DNA of 64,000 nucleotides from assembly GCA_947467345.1 (NCBI GenBank), contig CANIHD010000014.1, positions 19,156 through 83,155 of the forward strand, written 5' to 3'. The notes beneath the pieces were generated by a model. It was not told where the DNA came from and did no database searches. It saw only the letters and a program-made list of their open reading frames with translations. Each line of letters starts with the position of its first letter. The stretch's first letter is position 1. The translations under genes were made by a program, and so were the position numbers. This stretch comes from Alphaproteobacteria bacterium. Its GTDB lineage: Bacteria; Pseudomonadota; Alphaproteobacteria; Micropepsales; Micropepsaceae. Positions 8,504-17,494 of the stretch are shown here, one piece after another.

Positions 8504-9619
8504 TTACGTCTTAGGCGGCAAAGTCAGCAATTCCTCAGCATAGACCTTCTCCATGCCGGACTTAACCCCATGCTTGGCAAGGTCTTGCACGAACATGCTG
8601 CGCACAATCTGACTCTCGTCGGCGTAATCGATCTGATTTCCGCCTTTGCGCCGGCTCACCCAAGAGAGCGGCACGCCTTGCGCATTGCGCGGCGAGAAAT
8701 GCTTGAAGGCGAGATAGCGCCCCGGCGTTGGCCCAGTATTGAAATGTTGGTGAAACCAGCGATTGGGCGGAACGATCAGCGTGCCAAGTTCCCAATCGTA
8801 GCGCTTCGGCTCTTCGCCTTCCGGCCACATCAGCGAATAGCCTTCGCCGGCGAGAAGAATGACATGCGCGCCCGGCCCGTGGCAGTGGCCCTTTTTATAG
8901 GTGCCGACGGGAAATTCGGAAATGTGACTGGGGATCGAACCCTTCGCCATGTTGAAGCGGATATGTCCGCCGCCGGCGCCGCGCTCTTTCGCCTGCAGCA
9001 AAGGCAATGACACGACGTCGTTGACGAAATTGGTTTCGAGAAGAAAGCCGTTCTGCTCGCCCTTGCGGCTGAAATAATCGGGTTCGCCAGAAAAGCGCCC
9101 GGCGAAATCATATGTGTGATTGAAGATAAAATCGGTGTCGTCATAGAGATTGATCACCGATGGGCCGTTGGTGACGGCGACATAGCGGACACGCTCAGTG
9201 CCCGAGCCATTGAAATGCTGATGCCAGCAATTCAGCGGCACGGCGAACATGGCGCCGGCCTTCCATTCAAAGGTCAGGCGCTGGCCGGCATCGTTCCATA
9301 CGGAGGTTGAGCCGCGGCCCTCCAGCACAAGCACCATTTCTTCAAAGAGCTGCCGATGTGGCGGCACTTTCTTCCCGGGCGCGATTTCGAGCACATAGCA
9401 ATCGTTCGAGGTTCGAGAGGCTTCATGATTGATGTAGACGCCTTTGGCGTCACGCCGCGCCCACGGCTTCAATTCGACATGGCGCAAATTGGGAATGTAA
9501 TGGGCCGCGATAATGTCGAGCCCCTGCGCCGTCACCCAGCGCACATAGGGCGTGTCTTTGTCTTTTTCGGTGGCGAATTTATTGGCCAGCTCGTCGGGAA
9601 CAGCGTTTTTCTCGGCCAT
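8504..9619 (-). CDS. Two-cupin protein, gentisate-dioxygenase-like architecture
   Basis: 371 residues with two cupin barrels. The first has EIAPGKKVPPHRQLFEEMVLVLEG, WKAGAMFAVPLNCWHQHFN. The second has SEFPVGTYKKGHCHGPGAHVILLAGEGYSLMWPEGE and LIVPPNRWFHQHFNTG. The paired His and Glu residues fit metal binding. Bicupins of this arrangement include gentisate and related ring-cleavage dioxygenases, and the position just after a ring-hydroxylating oxygenase pair supports a role in aromatic breakdown. Other bicupins are non-catalytic, so the assignment to ring cleavage is inference. It is 76 bp downstream of the beta subunit gene. Confidence 0.75.
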   Translation of the reverse strand: MAEKNAVPDELANKFATEKDKDTPYVRWVTAQGLDIIAAHYIPNLRHVELKPWARRDAKGVYINHEASRTSNDCYVLEIAPGKKVPPHRQLFEEMVLVLEGRGSTSVWNDAGQRLTFEWKAGAMFAVPLNCWHQHFNGSGTERVRYVAVTNGPSVINLYDDTDFIFNHTYDFAGRFSGEPDYFSRKGEQNGFLLETNFVNDVVSLPLLQAKERGAGGGHIRFNMAKGSIPSHISEFPVGTYKKGHCHGPGAHVILLAGEGYSLMWPEGEEPKRYDWELGTLIVPPNRWFHQHFNTGPTPGRYLAFKHFSPRNAQGVPLSWVSRRKGGNQIDYADESQIVRSMFVQDLAKHGVKSGMEKVYAEELLTLPPKT

Positions 9620-9695
9620 GGAAATAGATCTGCTCTCGCGAAAGGCGGCCTAACGCGCAAAGGACAGCAGCGCCGGTCAGCAATGAAGGCAGGTA

Positions 9696-10196
9696 TTAGA
9701 GAATAAAGCTCACCGCGCCAAGGGAGCCAAGCTCATGGGTGTCGATAACCGCCCGGCGATGTTTGATCTTGAAGCCGTCTTCGCTGTGGCGAAGCACATA
9801 GCGATAGGCGCCGACATATTCGCGGATTTTCTCGTGCCGTCGGGCGCGATAGACGACGAAATTGGCCGCGACGGTTATGAGGTTACCCTCAGCGGCGAGA
9901 ATGCGGACATTGCTGATCATGCGGCGCGTGCGCGAATGCGGATGTTCGGCATGGCAATTGGGGCTTGAAAGCCGCTTCACGCGTTCGCGGATGCGCACGA
10001 TATCGTCGGAGAGAATAAACAGCGTGTCGGCTGGATTGGAATCAGGGCGGTCATTCGGCGGCACCTGGTAGGTGGCGTCTTCGGTGAGCAGCCCGAGCCA
10101 TTCTTCCAAGCGCCATTCGTCGAGAAGCGCCGCTTCTTGGAAAAGAAAGTCCTCCACTTCGGCGCGCGTGACAGGCGGATTCTTCACGCGGTCCAT
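9696..10196 (-). CDS. Aromatic-ring-hydroxylating dioxygenase beta subunit
   Basis: 166 residues from the chosen ATG. It has the SnoaL/NTF2-like fold of small subunits: VEDFLFQEAALLDEWRLEEWLGLLTEDATYQVP near the N-terminus, IVRIRERVKRL and a closing FKIKHRRAVIDTHELG. The subunit is structural, forming alpha3beta3 hexamers with the Rieske alpha chain. The ORF track starts nine codons earlier, but the ATG at 10196 overlaps the alpha stop as TGATG, a classic coupling arrangement, so I use it. Confidence 0.88.
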   Translation of the reverse strand: MDRVKNPPVTRAEVEDFLFQEAALLDEWRLEEWLGLLTEDATYQVPPNDRPDSNPADTLFILSDDIVRIRERVKRLSSPNCHAEHPHSRTRRMISNVRILAAEGNLITVAANFVVYRARRHEKIREYVGAYRYVLRHSEDGFKIKHRRAVIDTHELGSLGAVSFIL

Positions 10197-11476
10197 CACG
10201 GTGACTCCATCATCTGGCTCCAACGGCGCCAGAAAATGCGCAAATGATGTTCGTCGCTGTTGAGTTGCTGCTGATCTGGGCCACGGCCCATGCCGCGCGA
10301 CATTTCCGACCAGGGATCATCTTCCCAATTGGCGAGGCCTTGCTGCACGAGTTCGAGCGCTTCGACATCGTCGGGCGTGGCGAACCCGCCGGGTCCGTAA
10401 AAGGTGAGGAACGCATCCAGCCGACGGGCGCGCGCCGTGGGCGTTTCTTCCACCGGACCCAAAGCCCACGCGCGCACATTCATCTTGTTTGCGCTGGCGG
10501 GATAGAAGGTACGAACCGTTACCGACGAACCATCATTGATCACAAGATTTGGGAAGATCACCAAATTGCGGTTCGTATCGGCCACGCGCTGCGCGCGCTC
10601 GGCGCCCAAACGCGCCACCAGCTCTTTGCGGATTTCTTCCATCTCGGGCTTGGAGTCCTCGCCGTAAATGGGAATCCATTTCGCCACGGGACGGCCGCGG
10701 AAATTCACATTGTCGGTGGTGAAATTGCCATTGCCGAGATCAATCGCCCAGCCTTTGGTGGGCAGAACAAGCCCCTCGCCTTTCGGCACTTCAATGCTGA
10801 CGCCGGAGTTCGCCATATAGGCAAGCCAGGTCGAGTGCGTGGTCGGAATATGATAATCGTCGACGCTATTCTCGACCATCAGTTTCCAATTGGCGGCGAT
10901 GTCGTATTCCTGCGTGCCGGAAATGATCTCCATTTGGCCGGACGGCGATTGCTCGGTGACGAGATCGATATAATCAGTCGCGCGGCCCAAATAATCCTTC
11001 AGCGCCATCGCATTGGGATCGAGATTCATAAACCAGAAATCGCGATACGATTCGAAGCGTGCCGGTTTGCGCAAGCCGAGCTCCGATTTGTCGAAGGTCT
11101 CAGCATAGGCTTCAGCGCCGGGAACGCCTGCTAGATTGCCGTCATTGCGATAGGACCAGCCGTGATAGACGCATACGAAGCTGCGTCGATTGCCTTCGCG
11201 CTCCGCGCAAACAAGCGCGCCGCGATGACGGCAGGTATTGAAGAAGCATTGCACCGCGCCGGTCGCACTGCGCACAAAAATGACCGGCCGTCCCGCAACC
11301 AAACGTGTCTGAAAATCACCCGGCTTTTTTAGCTCGGAAGAATGACCGACATAAATCCAGCATTTCGAGAAAATATTCTTGATTTCACGCTTGAGCACAT
11401 CAGCCGAAACGAGCGCTTCGCGGTTGAGAAGAAATTTCTTTCCCACGGCGTCGTCGATAATGAAGCTGTCGCGCAT
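10196..11476 (-). CDS. Aromatic-ring-hydroxylating dioxygenase alpha subunit (Rieske)
   Basis: 426 residues. The Rieske cluster ligands are C82-x-H84 (TCRHRG) and C102-x2-H105 (CVYHGWSY). The catalytic iron His pair lies in NSVDDYHIPTTHSTW at about residue 220, with the bridging Asp beside it. Size and motifs fit the benzoate/toluate/anthranilate-type large subunits that hydroxylate aromatic rings using electrons from a ferredoxin or reductase. No reductase or ferredoxin gene occurs in the window, so electron supply must come from elsewhere. The beta gene follows with overlapping codons. A 15-bp palindrome lies 69 bp upstream and an IclR-type gene next to it, pointing to substrate-controlled expression. 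Confidence 0.9.
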   Translation of the reverse strand: MRDSFIIDDAVGKKFLLNREALVSADVLKREIKNIFSKCWIYVGHSSELKKPGDFQTRLVAGRPVIFVRSATGAVQCFFNTCRHRGALVCAEREGNRRSFVCVYHGWSYRNDGNLAGVPGAEAYAETFDKSELGLRKPARFESYRDFWFMNLDPNAMALKDYLGRATDYIDLVTEQSPSGQMEIISGTQEYDIAANWKLMVENSVDDYHIPTTHSTWLAYMANSGVSIEVPKGEGLVLPTKGWAIDLGNGNFTTDNVNFRGRPVAKWIPIYGEDSKPEMEEIRKELVARLGAERAQRVADTNRNLVIFPNLVINDGSSVTVRTFYPASANKMNVRAWALGPVEETPTARARRLDAFLTFYGPGGFATPDDVEALELVQQGLANWEDDPWSEMSRGMGRGPDQQQLNSDEHHLRIFWRRWSQMMESP

Positions 11477-11544
11477 CGAATTCCGCGTGCCGAAAAGAGA
11501 GGCCGTTCTACTCGCTTGTAGGTGCGGCTAGAAAAAGTGTCAAG

Positions 11545-11559
11545 TCCCATATTATGGGA
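11545..11559. promoter_or_regulatory. 15-bp palindrome, probable IclR-family operator
   Basis: TCCCATA-T-TATGGGA is a perfect inverted repeat with 7-bp arms and a one-base centre. It sits in the 108-bp gap between the IclR-type gene and the dioxygenase alpha gene, 69 bp before the alpha start. The 7-1-7 layout matches the 15-bp palindromes described for the IclR family. Binding by the neighbouring regulator is inferred, not shown. Confidence 0.6.
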
Positions 11560-11584
11560 TTTTGTCACATAAATAATTTGCCTT

Positions 11585-12346
11585 CTAAGATACATGTCCT
11601 TGCACCGCTTTGGTGACGATGCGGGCGCAGAACATCACCCGCTCTCCGATCTCTTGAAGTTCGTTTTGATTGAGGTGTCCGCGGCCCACCGTGAGGCTCA
11701 AGCTTCCCAAAACCGACCCACGTTGATCGAACACCGGCGCAGCAATACCGGTGACGCCGCGGCGGACCTGCCCCTCGGTAAAGTCCCATCCCCGTTGGCG
11801 AATTTCCTTCAAAGTCACTTTCACCGCGGCGAGCGTGTCACCCAATTTTCCGTCGCGAAACGCATCCGGCTCGCTCTGGTAGAGTTTCCCGGTGGCGCGC
11901 GATCCGAGATTTGCGAGGATGATTCGTGATGCCGCGCCGCGTGTCAGCGGGCGCGCACGGCCCCGCTCATAACTGCTCACGAATCCCGTGACGCCACGCT
12001 CCTGATGCACGCATAAAACGGTGTTGCGATAGATCCGGCATAATAGCGCGATTCCGGGCGCCTGGCGAACCAATTCGGCCATTACCGGACGGCTGGCCGA
12101 GACGAGCGGATCATGGGTGCGCATCTGATAATCGAGCTCGGCAACGCGCGGGCCGAACGTGTAGCCGGTTCCCGGCAGCGAGGCGATAAGCCCTGCGGCA
12201 GAAAGGATTTTGAGATAGCGATAGAGCGTCGAACGTGTGAATCCGAGGCTTTGCAGCATGGCTTCCGGACCGACCGGGCCATCGCTGTCCTCGATCACGT
12301 CGAGCACGCGCAGCATTCTCTCTAGGCTGCTTTCAGTTCCCGTCAT
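11585..12346 (-). CDS. IclR family transcriptional regulator
   Basis: About 253 residues. The N-terminal winged helix (SLERMLRVLDVIEDSDGPVGPEAML, then GFTRSTLYRYLKIL) is followed by the GAF-like IclR effector domain (FGPRVAELDYQ, GRARPLTRGAASRIILA, and the closing GSLSLTVGRGHLNQNELQEIG). The family binds small aromatic or organic acids and controls the adjacent catabolic operon. It lies in the same direction as and just upstream of the dioxygenase genes, with a palindrome between. I use ATG 12346; the ORF track extends to a GTG at 12379, which adds 11 residues with no family match. Confidence 0.9.
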   Translation of the reverse strand: MTGTESSLERMLRVLDVIEDSDGPVGPEAMLQSLGFTRSTLYRYLKILSAAGLIASLPGTGYTFGPRVAELDYQMRTHDPLVSASRPVMAELVRQAPGIALLCRIYRNTVLCVHQERGVTGFVSSYERGRARPLTRGAASRIILANLGSRATGKLYQSEPDAFRDGKLGDTLAAVKVTLKEIRQRGWDFTEGQVRRGVTGIAAPVFDQRGSVLGSLSLTVGRGHLNQNELQEIGERVMFCARIVTKAVQGHVS

Positions 12347-12478
12347 CGGCTCGTCTTTTGAGGCGTTCGCCAGCCGCACGGGGACAAGAACACGTCATTC
12401 GTCCAAAGGCCAGTAATGATTGCGCGCTCCTGTTTCGCCTACTAAGTTTCCCACAACAACTGTGCGGGAGATGCCGTC

Positions 12479-13312
12479 GTGCGTTCGACCGTGAAGCATT
12501 TGGGCACGCTCTGCCTGATCGTAGGCGGGACCCTTTTGGTAGGCGTTTCAGCGGCCCAAATTCCGCCCGAGCGCCAAGCTGAAGGTTTGTCAGTTCCGGA
12601 TTTTTCCGGCTTCTGGAATCATACCGTCCCGCAAATCGATTTCGAGAATCCGCCGGGGGGCGGACCGGGCCCGGTGAAAAACACCTTGCCCATTATCGGA
12701 AACAATCCCGTCTGGGTCGGCAACCACGCCAACCCCATCCTAAAGCCGCATGCGGCCGATGCGGTCAGACGTTTCGGCGAGCTGGAGAAAATCGGCCAGG
12801 GTCCGCCGACCGCGCAGATGGTGTGCATGATGTCCGGCGTGCCCAACGCTTACACGCTCATGGGCAGTATTCAGATTTTGCAGACACCGGAGATGGTGAT
12901 GCTCGTGCACCAGCGCGATCATCAAGTGCGCCGCATCTATATGAATGTCGCGCACACTGCGAACCCCAAGCCGAGCTGGTACGGTGAATCCGTCGGTCAT
13001 TATGAAGGTGATGCGCTGGTGGTCGATACGATCGGCCTCAATGATCGCACTGTCACCGACCGCAACGGCACGCCGCATAGCGACGCGATGCATGTGGTGG
13101 AGCGCATTCGCCTGATCGAAGAGGGACGGCGGCTGGAAGTGCAGTTTACCGTTACAGACCCAGAAACATTCAACATGCCGTGGTCCGCGATGGTGCGCTA
13201 TCAGCGCAACCGCCAGACGATCATCGAAGAAGAGATCTGCGCCGAAAACAATTTCGACGTGATCACCAAAAAAATGTTTCCGATTCCCATCGCGGAAAAA
13301 CCGGACTTCTGA
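12479..13312 (+). CDS. Secreted protein of unknown function, PDFSGFW family, paralog 1
   Basis: 277 residues from a GTG start with GGGAG upstream. A signal peptide (TLCLIVGGTLLVGVSA) leads into VPDFSGFWNH. Conserved blocks shared with the second copy at 58882-59748 are NPILKP, a Cys followed by SGVP, IQILQTPE, QRDHQVRRIYMN, KPSWYGESVGHYEGD, DTIGLNDR, HVVER, MPWS and EEICAEN. Relatives are widespread as uncharacterised exported proteins in catabolic clusters of environmental bacteria. No catalytic site is established. It converges on a TonB receptor gene over a shared terminator, which fits a cell-envelope role in handling the same compound. Confidence 0.8.
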   Translation: MRSTVKHLGTLCLIVGGTLLVGVSAAQIPPERQAEGLSVPDFSGFWNHTVPQIDFENPPGGGPGPVKNTLPIIGNNPVWVGNHANPILKPHAADAVRRFGELEKIGQGPPTAQMVCMMSGVPNAYTLMGSIQILQTPEMVMLVHQRDHQVRRIYMNVAHTANPKPSWYGESVGHYEGDALVVDTIGLNDRTVTDRNGTPHSDAMHVVERIRLIEEGRRLEVQFTVTDPETFNMPWSAMVRYQRNRQTIIEEEICAENNFDVITKKMFPIPIAEKPDF

Positions 13313-13332
13313 ACAGCGCGCCGGATAAACGA

Positions 13333-13362
13333 AAAAGGCCGCGATCGCTCGCGGCCTTTTTC
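13333..13362. terminator. Bidirectional rho-independent terminator
   Basis: A perfect 12-bp stem (aaaaggccgcga / tcgcggcctttt) with a 4-base loop, A-rich on one side and T-rich on the other. It lies between two convergent stops (13312 plus, 13380 minus) and can end both transcripts. Confidence 0.9.
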
Positions 13363-13379
13363 TAGCCCACCCGTAAGAC

Positions 13380-16300
13380 TTACCAATTCTTGGTGATCTG
13401 GAATGCAATCGCGCGGCCCAGCGGGCTGCCGCCGATTACCGCCGTGCTGCCGCCATTGGCTGCAACGCGATAGGCAAATGGCGCATAGCGGTCCGTGATG
13501 TTGTTGATGTTGAGCTGCAGCTCGATGTTATGCAGGTAGGTGTTCTCAAACGTTTCGCCGGTGTCGTAGCCGATCGACAAATCCATCGTGTAAACGGACG
13601 GATGGATGTTGCCGTAGTTTGGGAAGGCCGGCGTGATGCCGGGACAGTTCGTTCCCGCCGAGATATAGCAGGACGGCGGGGCCACCTGGGTGTGGTGGAA
13701 ATGGGACGTGTAATTCACGAAGCCGGTGACGCGCCAGCCATCGTGCTTCCAACCCAAACGGCCGCGATAACGGAAACGCGGCACAGTGGAATTGCCGATG
13801 CCCGCATTTTTGTTTGTGCCTTCGAGCGGGCTGTCGCCGTTGGTTTCCTGCTTGATGCGGTAGTTGCCATCGAGGCCGATATTAAAGACCCCCATGTCGT
13901 CCGTGTCGTAGTCATAAGCAGTGGTGAAATCGATGCCGGTTTGAGTCTGGGTGCCTTCGTTGCGTGGCGAGCCGTCAAGCAGGAAGCGAACCTGATTGAC
14001 CAGGTTCGGCGGCACTTGTGATTGCGCACTGTTGCCGATCGCCGCGATAGCGGCGTCAAATTCGGCCTGGCTGACAATATTGTCGCCATCGGGCGTTGCC
14101 CAGGTGGTCGCCTTCCCCGCCACCAAGATGAAATCAAGACATCTCGGGTCGTTCAAATCCGTGCAACCGCCGCTGATTAAATCGTCAATGACGACATGAT
14201 AATAGGTCATGTGAATATCGAGACCGGAAAGGAATCCGTCCGACGGCGTGAAGCTGAAGCCGGTGGTCCAGGTCTTCGACTTCTCAGGGCCGAGAACGAA
14301 CCCTACAGGACGCGTGAGGCCATCGAGCGCGTCTTCCAGAATCTGCGTGCCGCCGATGGCATTGATGCCGCCAGGAAATTGCAGCGCTGCCGTGCAGGTT
14401 GGATTTAACAATGCCGCCGCTGAACCCGGCGTTGCCGCGGTGCCCAACTGGCCGTTGGTGCAAGCCGGCGTGCTGTTCGACCCGCCTGTCGGCGTATTGG
14501 CTTGCTGATAAGAACGTCCCTGCACTTCGGCTGTATCAGCGAACGGCGGGGCACGGAAAGACGTGCCATAGGAGCCGCGCAGCATGACACCATCGAACGG
14601 CATCCAATCGACGGCGAAGCGCGGATTCTTAGTGGTGCCGAAATCGTTGTATTTGTCCCAGCGATAGGACGCTTGAACGGTCAGCCTTTGAATGAGGGGC
14701 ATCGCATTGGCATCGCCCACCAATGGAATATTCAACTCACCGAAGGCAGAATAGAAATCGCGCCGGCGAAATTCCGGCGTGTCGGCCGGGATATCGGTAC
14801 GATATTGCAGATAGGAGACGACGCGGCGGAAATCGAATGCGTCTTGGGTAAAGCCACCGCCGATTGCTGCCCGCAACTCGCCCCCCGGAAGTGCAAGGAG
14901 CCCGCCGTCGAACTGCACGCCCATCTGGCGCTGATACCAATGGGTGTTGTCGTGCCGATAGCCGCGAATATATTCAAGCGTCCTGGGATCGTTGCAATTC
15001 TCGAAAGCGAGCGAGTCGCAGAACGGATTGAAGAACGGAATATTGGCCGGCTTGGAGAACGGACCCACGGGTCCGGTTCCAACGAGAAGGCTGGCAACGG
15101 TATTTCCCAGTGCCGCGGCAAGATGATTGAAGTTGGGATTATGCTCTTGGTAGGCGAAGCCGTCTTCTTCGTTGACGACGTAGAACGCTTTACCAGCCCA
15201 ATCATAGGGCAATTCGAAATTGAACCCCGCGTTCCAGCGCTTCGACACCACCGAGGTGATGAAGAGGGACGGGAATTCCGCCGAGATGTTGTAGGCCACG
15301 CGCAAGGGGCCGGTGGCACCCGTAGGGAGCGGCCCAGTGGGGAAATACGGATTGTTGGTCGGAACCACGGCGACGAACGTGTTGTTGACGCCGGTGTTGA
15401 AACCGCCCGCAACAATGCCGCGCGACTTGCGGTTGGAATAGAATGCATCGACGAAGAGTTCGACGCCCGGCATGATCATTTGATCGAAAGTGACCGCGAA
15501 TGCTGAACGCTTCTGCCACGGCGTCAAATCGGAATTGAAATAGGGGTTGACCAGATTCTCCACGCCGGGATGGCCAGCGATCGTCGCCCATGTCAGGCCG
15601 GTGCCGTTTTGCCCTTTCGGTATCGAATAGCAGCGTATGGCATCGCTTGCGCCCACCGTGTTCGGCGCGATGATGTCAGGCAGAATGTCGGCATCGCAAG
15701 CAGACCCCGTTTGCGGGCTCGGATTGGTCCCGCCGAAAAATAGAGTTGCCGGAATAGACGAGCGCACCGGCGTGCGGTCGTCTAGGCCCCACGCCGTGAA
15801 ATCGAACGTGTAGAAATCACGGTTTTTTGCCAGCAGCGGCGCACGCCAGTAAAATTCCAAACCGATCGTAATATCGCCCGTATCCCAGCGCGTGCCGTAT
15901 AATTGGCTGGCGTCCCAATCGGGACCCATATCCGCGTGATGGACGATCCGGGCCTGTGTGACAGCGCCTTCGAAGCGCCGTTTCAAAATGACATTGACGA
16001 CGCCGGCGACGGCATCTGAGCCGTAAATGGCGGATGCGCCATCGGCCAAAACGTCGACGCGTTGCGTCATGATGGCAGGAATGGTGGAAGGGTCGGTCTG
16101 CGAGTTGTCGTTGCCCTGCAGCGGGAAACGATAACCATCGAACAGCACCAGAGTTCGCGGCGTGGAACCGTTGAGATCGTGAATATTGACGCCGGCGGCC
16201 TTGGTGAAATTCCCGGTTCCGGTGGCGAGCGAGAAACCTTCGGCCATCACGGTGATGGAAGGAACGCTGCGCAAAACGTCCGAAACAGTGAGCGCGCCCT

Positions 16301-16517
16301 GTTCCTGAAATGCTTCGGCATCTAAAGCCGTTACGGGAACGCCGACCGCAGCTGCGCCGCGAATGAGCGTGCCGGTAATCAACACCTCTTCTTCACCAAC
16401 TGGTGGTGGCGGTGCCGCCGGCTGCGCGAATGCTGCGCTTGAGAGGGTGAGAGCGGAGACGGAGCCAAGAAGCGCTGCGGCAACGGACATACGCAAAGGC
16501 GTGATTGTCGAAGACAT
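13380..16517 (-). CDS. TonB-dependent outer-membrane receptor 1
   Basis: About 1045 residues. A signal peptide (AAALLGSVSALTLSSAAFA) is followed by EEEVLITGTLIRG, the plug domain (DVLRSVPSITV, RTLVLFDGYR, DVLADGASAIYGSDAVAGVVNVILKR) and a large beta-barrel that ends in Trp after FQITK. Such receptors import large or scarce substrates with energy from TonB-ExbBD. The region shares its plug pattern with receptor 2 at 27782. The ATG at 16517 has a GGGGGG tract just upstream and begins directly with the signal peptide, so I prefer it to the ORF-track start at 16640. The substrate is unknown; the neighbourhood suggests an aromatic or lignin-type compound. Confidence 0.9.
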   Translation of the reverse strand: MSSTITPLRMSVAAALLGSVSALTLSSAAFAQPAAPPPPVGEEEVLITGTLIRGAAAVGVPVTALDAEAFQEQGALTVSDVLRSVPSITVMAEGFSLATGTGNFTKAAGVNIHDLNGSTPRTLVLFDGYRFPLQGNDNSQTDPSTIPAIMTQRVDVLADGASAIYGSDAVAGVVNVILKRRFEGAVTQARIVHHADMGPDWDASQLYGTRWDTGDITIGLEFYWRAPLLAKNRDFYTFDFTAWGLDDRTPVRSSIPATLFFGGTNPSPQTGSACDADILPDIIAPNTVGASDAIRCYSIPKGQNGTGLTWATIAGHPGVENLVNPYFNSDLTPWQKRSAFAVTFDQMIMPGVELFVDAFYSNRKSRGIVAGGFNTGVNNTFVAVVPTNNPYFPTGPLPTGATGPLRVAYNISAEFPSLFITSVVSKRWNAGFNFELPYDWAGKAFYVVNEEDGFAYQEHNPNFNHLAAALGNTVASLLVGTGPVGPFSKPANIPFFNPFCDSLAFENCNDPRTLEYIRGYRHDNTHWYQRQMGVQFDGGLLALPGGELRAAIGGGFTQDAFDFRRVVSYLQYRTDIPADTPEFRRRDFYSAFGELNIPLVGDANAMPLIQRLTVQASYRWDKYNDFGTTKNPRFAVDWMPFDGVMLRGSYGTSFRAPPFADTAEVQGRSYQQANTPTGGSNSTPACTNGQLGTAATPGSAAALLNPTCTAALQFPGGINAIGGTQILEDALDGLTRPVGFVLGPEKSKTWTTGFSFTPSDGFLSGLDIHMTYYHVVIDDLISGGCTDLNDPRCLDFILVAGKATTWATPDGDNIVSQAEFDAAIAAIGNSAQSQVPPNLVNQVRFLLDGSPRNEGTQTQTGIDFTTAYDYDTDDMGVFNIGLDGNYRIKQETNGDSPLEGTNKNAGIGNSTVPRFRYRGRLGWKHDGWRVTGFVNYTSHFHHTQVAPPSCYISAGTNCPGITPAFPNYGNIHPSVYTMDLSIGYDTGETFENTYLHNIELQLNINNITDRYAPFAYRVAANGGSTAVIGGSPLGRAIAFQITKNW

Positions 16518-16681
16518 TCGTTTACCCCCCGGTTTATCTGTTCGCGTGTCCCGACTGGTGTTTCCAGTTCGAGCCAGAATTCTTGTATTTTGAGAAATGT
16601 GTGCGGGAACCACGGCATCGGTCAAGACGGAACGATGCACCGGGCCGTTTGGCCGGACATTGTTGCAGAACGGATACAGAA

Positions 16682-16713
16682 TTAGGCGGCTAAGGTGGTG
16701 TTAGGCGGCTAAG
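16682..16713. repeat. Short direct repeat behind the SDR gene
   Basis: The 13-mer ttaggcggctaag occurs at 16682-16694 and 16701-16713. The second copy can pair with the following ccgcc to form a small hairpin just after the SDR stop codon. It could help end the operon transcript, but there is no T tract. The rest of 16518-16724 is the leader and promoter region of TonB receptor 1. Confidence 0.4.
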
Positions 16714-16724
16714 TCCGCCGCTGA

Positions 16725-17492
16725 CTACGGCAGGTAGGCGCCGCCGTTCACGTGGATGGTCTGGCCGGTGAGATAGCGACCATTCGGACCGACCAAATGC
16801 CGAATCATCGCGGCAACCTCCTCAGGACGTCCCCGCCGCCCGAGAACCATCGCGGCATGCTTCTTATGGTGGTCGGGTGCGAGCGTGGAATGGCCGCCCC
16901 GCACCGTGTCGATTAGCCCAGGGGAGACCAGATTGACCGTGATGCCCCGGGGCGCGAGCTCCAGCGCGAGTGCCTTTGTCAGGCCGTCCAGCCCCGCTTT
17001 GGCGGACACGACATGGGCCCGGTGCGCGGCTCCGGTATAGGCGGTGAGTCCGCCAATATTGACGATCGCTGCGGTATCGCTTTTGACCAGATGCGGCAGC
17101 GCCGCTTGGATGGTGAAAAAGGGTGCGTCGAGGATGACGCTAAAGACCTGGCGCCATTCGGCGAAGGTCAGGTCCTCGATCTTGGATTCGGGGCGGACGC
17201 CGGCATTGTTGACCAATATGTCGAGCTGCCCGAAGGCTCCGATGGTTTCGGCCACCATGCGCTTGATCCCCTCGGGATCGGCGATGTCCGCGACCACTGT
17301 GATAGCGCGCCCGCCTAGCCCCTCTATCTCCGCAACGACGCCGCTGGCGGCAGCGATATCGCTTTTCGTCACCACGGCGACAGAGGCTCCTGCACCGGCC
17401 AATTCGAGCGCGATGGCGCGGCCGATATTGCGCGAGGCGCCGGTGACCAGAGCAACCCGGCCTTTCAATTCCTGATTGGCGGTATTTGACAT
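16725..17492 (-). CDS. Short-chain dehydrogenase/reductase with altered catalytic residues
   Basis: About 255 residues, classical SDR length. The cofactor motif TGASRNIGRA and NNAGVRPES are intact, as are PRGITVNLVSPG and the C-terminal YLTGQTIHVNGG. At the active site the usual Y-x3-K is HVVSAK, with Val where Tyr belongs, and the catalytic Ser position reads Gly in VNIGGLTAY. The Lys is kept. A Tyr in TAYTG might substitute, or the protein may bind NAD(P) without normal catalysis. It is the last gene of the tctCBA-prpD operon. A TTG at 17498 overlaps the upstream stop; the ATG at 17492 has GGGG about 8 bases before it and is used here. Confidence 0.85.
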   Translation of the reverse strand: MSNTANQELKGRVALVTGASRNIGRAIALELAGAGASVAVVTKSDIAAASGVVAEIEGLGGRAITVVADIADPEGIKRMVAETIGAFGQLDILVNNAGVRPESKIEDLTFAEWRQVFSVILDAPFFTIQAALPHLVKSDTAAIVNIGGLTAYTGAAHRAHVVSAKAGLDGLTKALALELAPRGITVNLVSPGLIDTVRGGHSTLAPDHHKKHAAMVLGRRGRPEEVAAMIRHLVGPNGRYLTGQTIHVNGGAYLP

Positions 17493-17494
17493 GT

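Noticed and set aside
8258-9010. 250-residue plus-strand ORF over the binding protein and cupin genes
   Set aside because: Antisense to conserved cupin motifs.
14502-15506. 334-residue plus-strand ORF inside TonB receptor 1
   Set aside because: The receptor barrel on the other strand explains the sequence.
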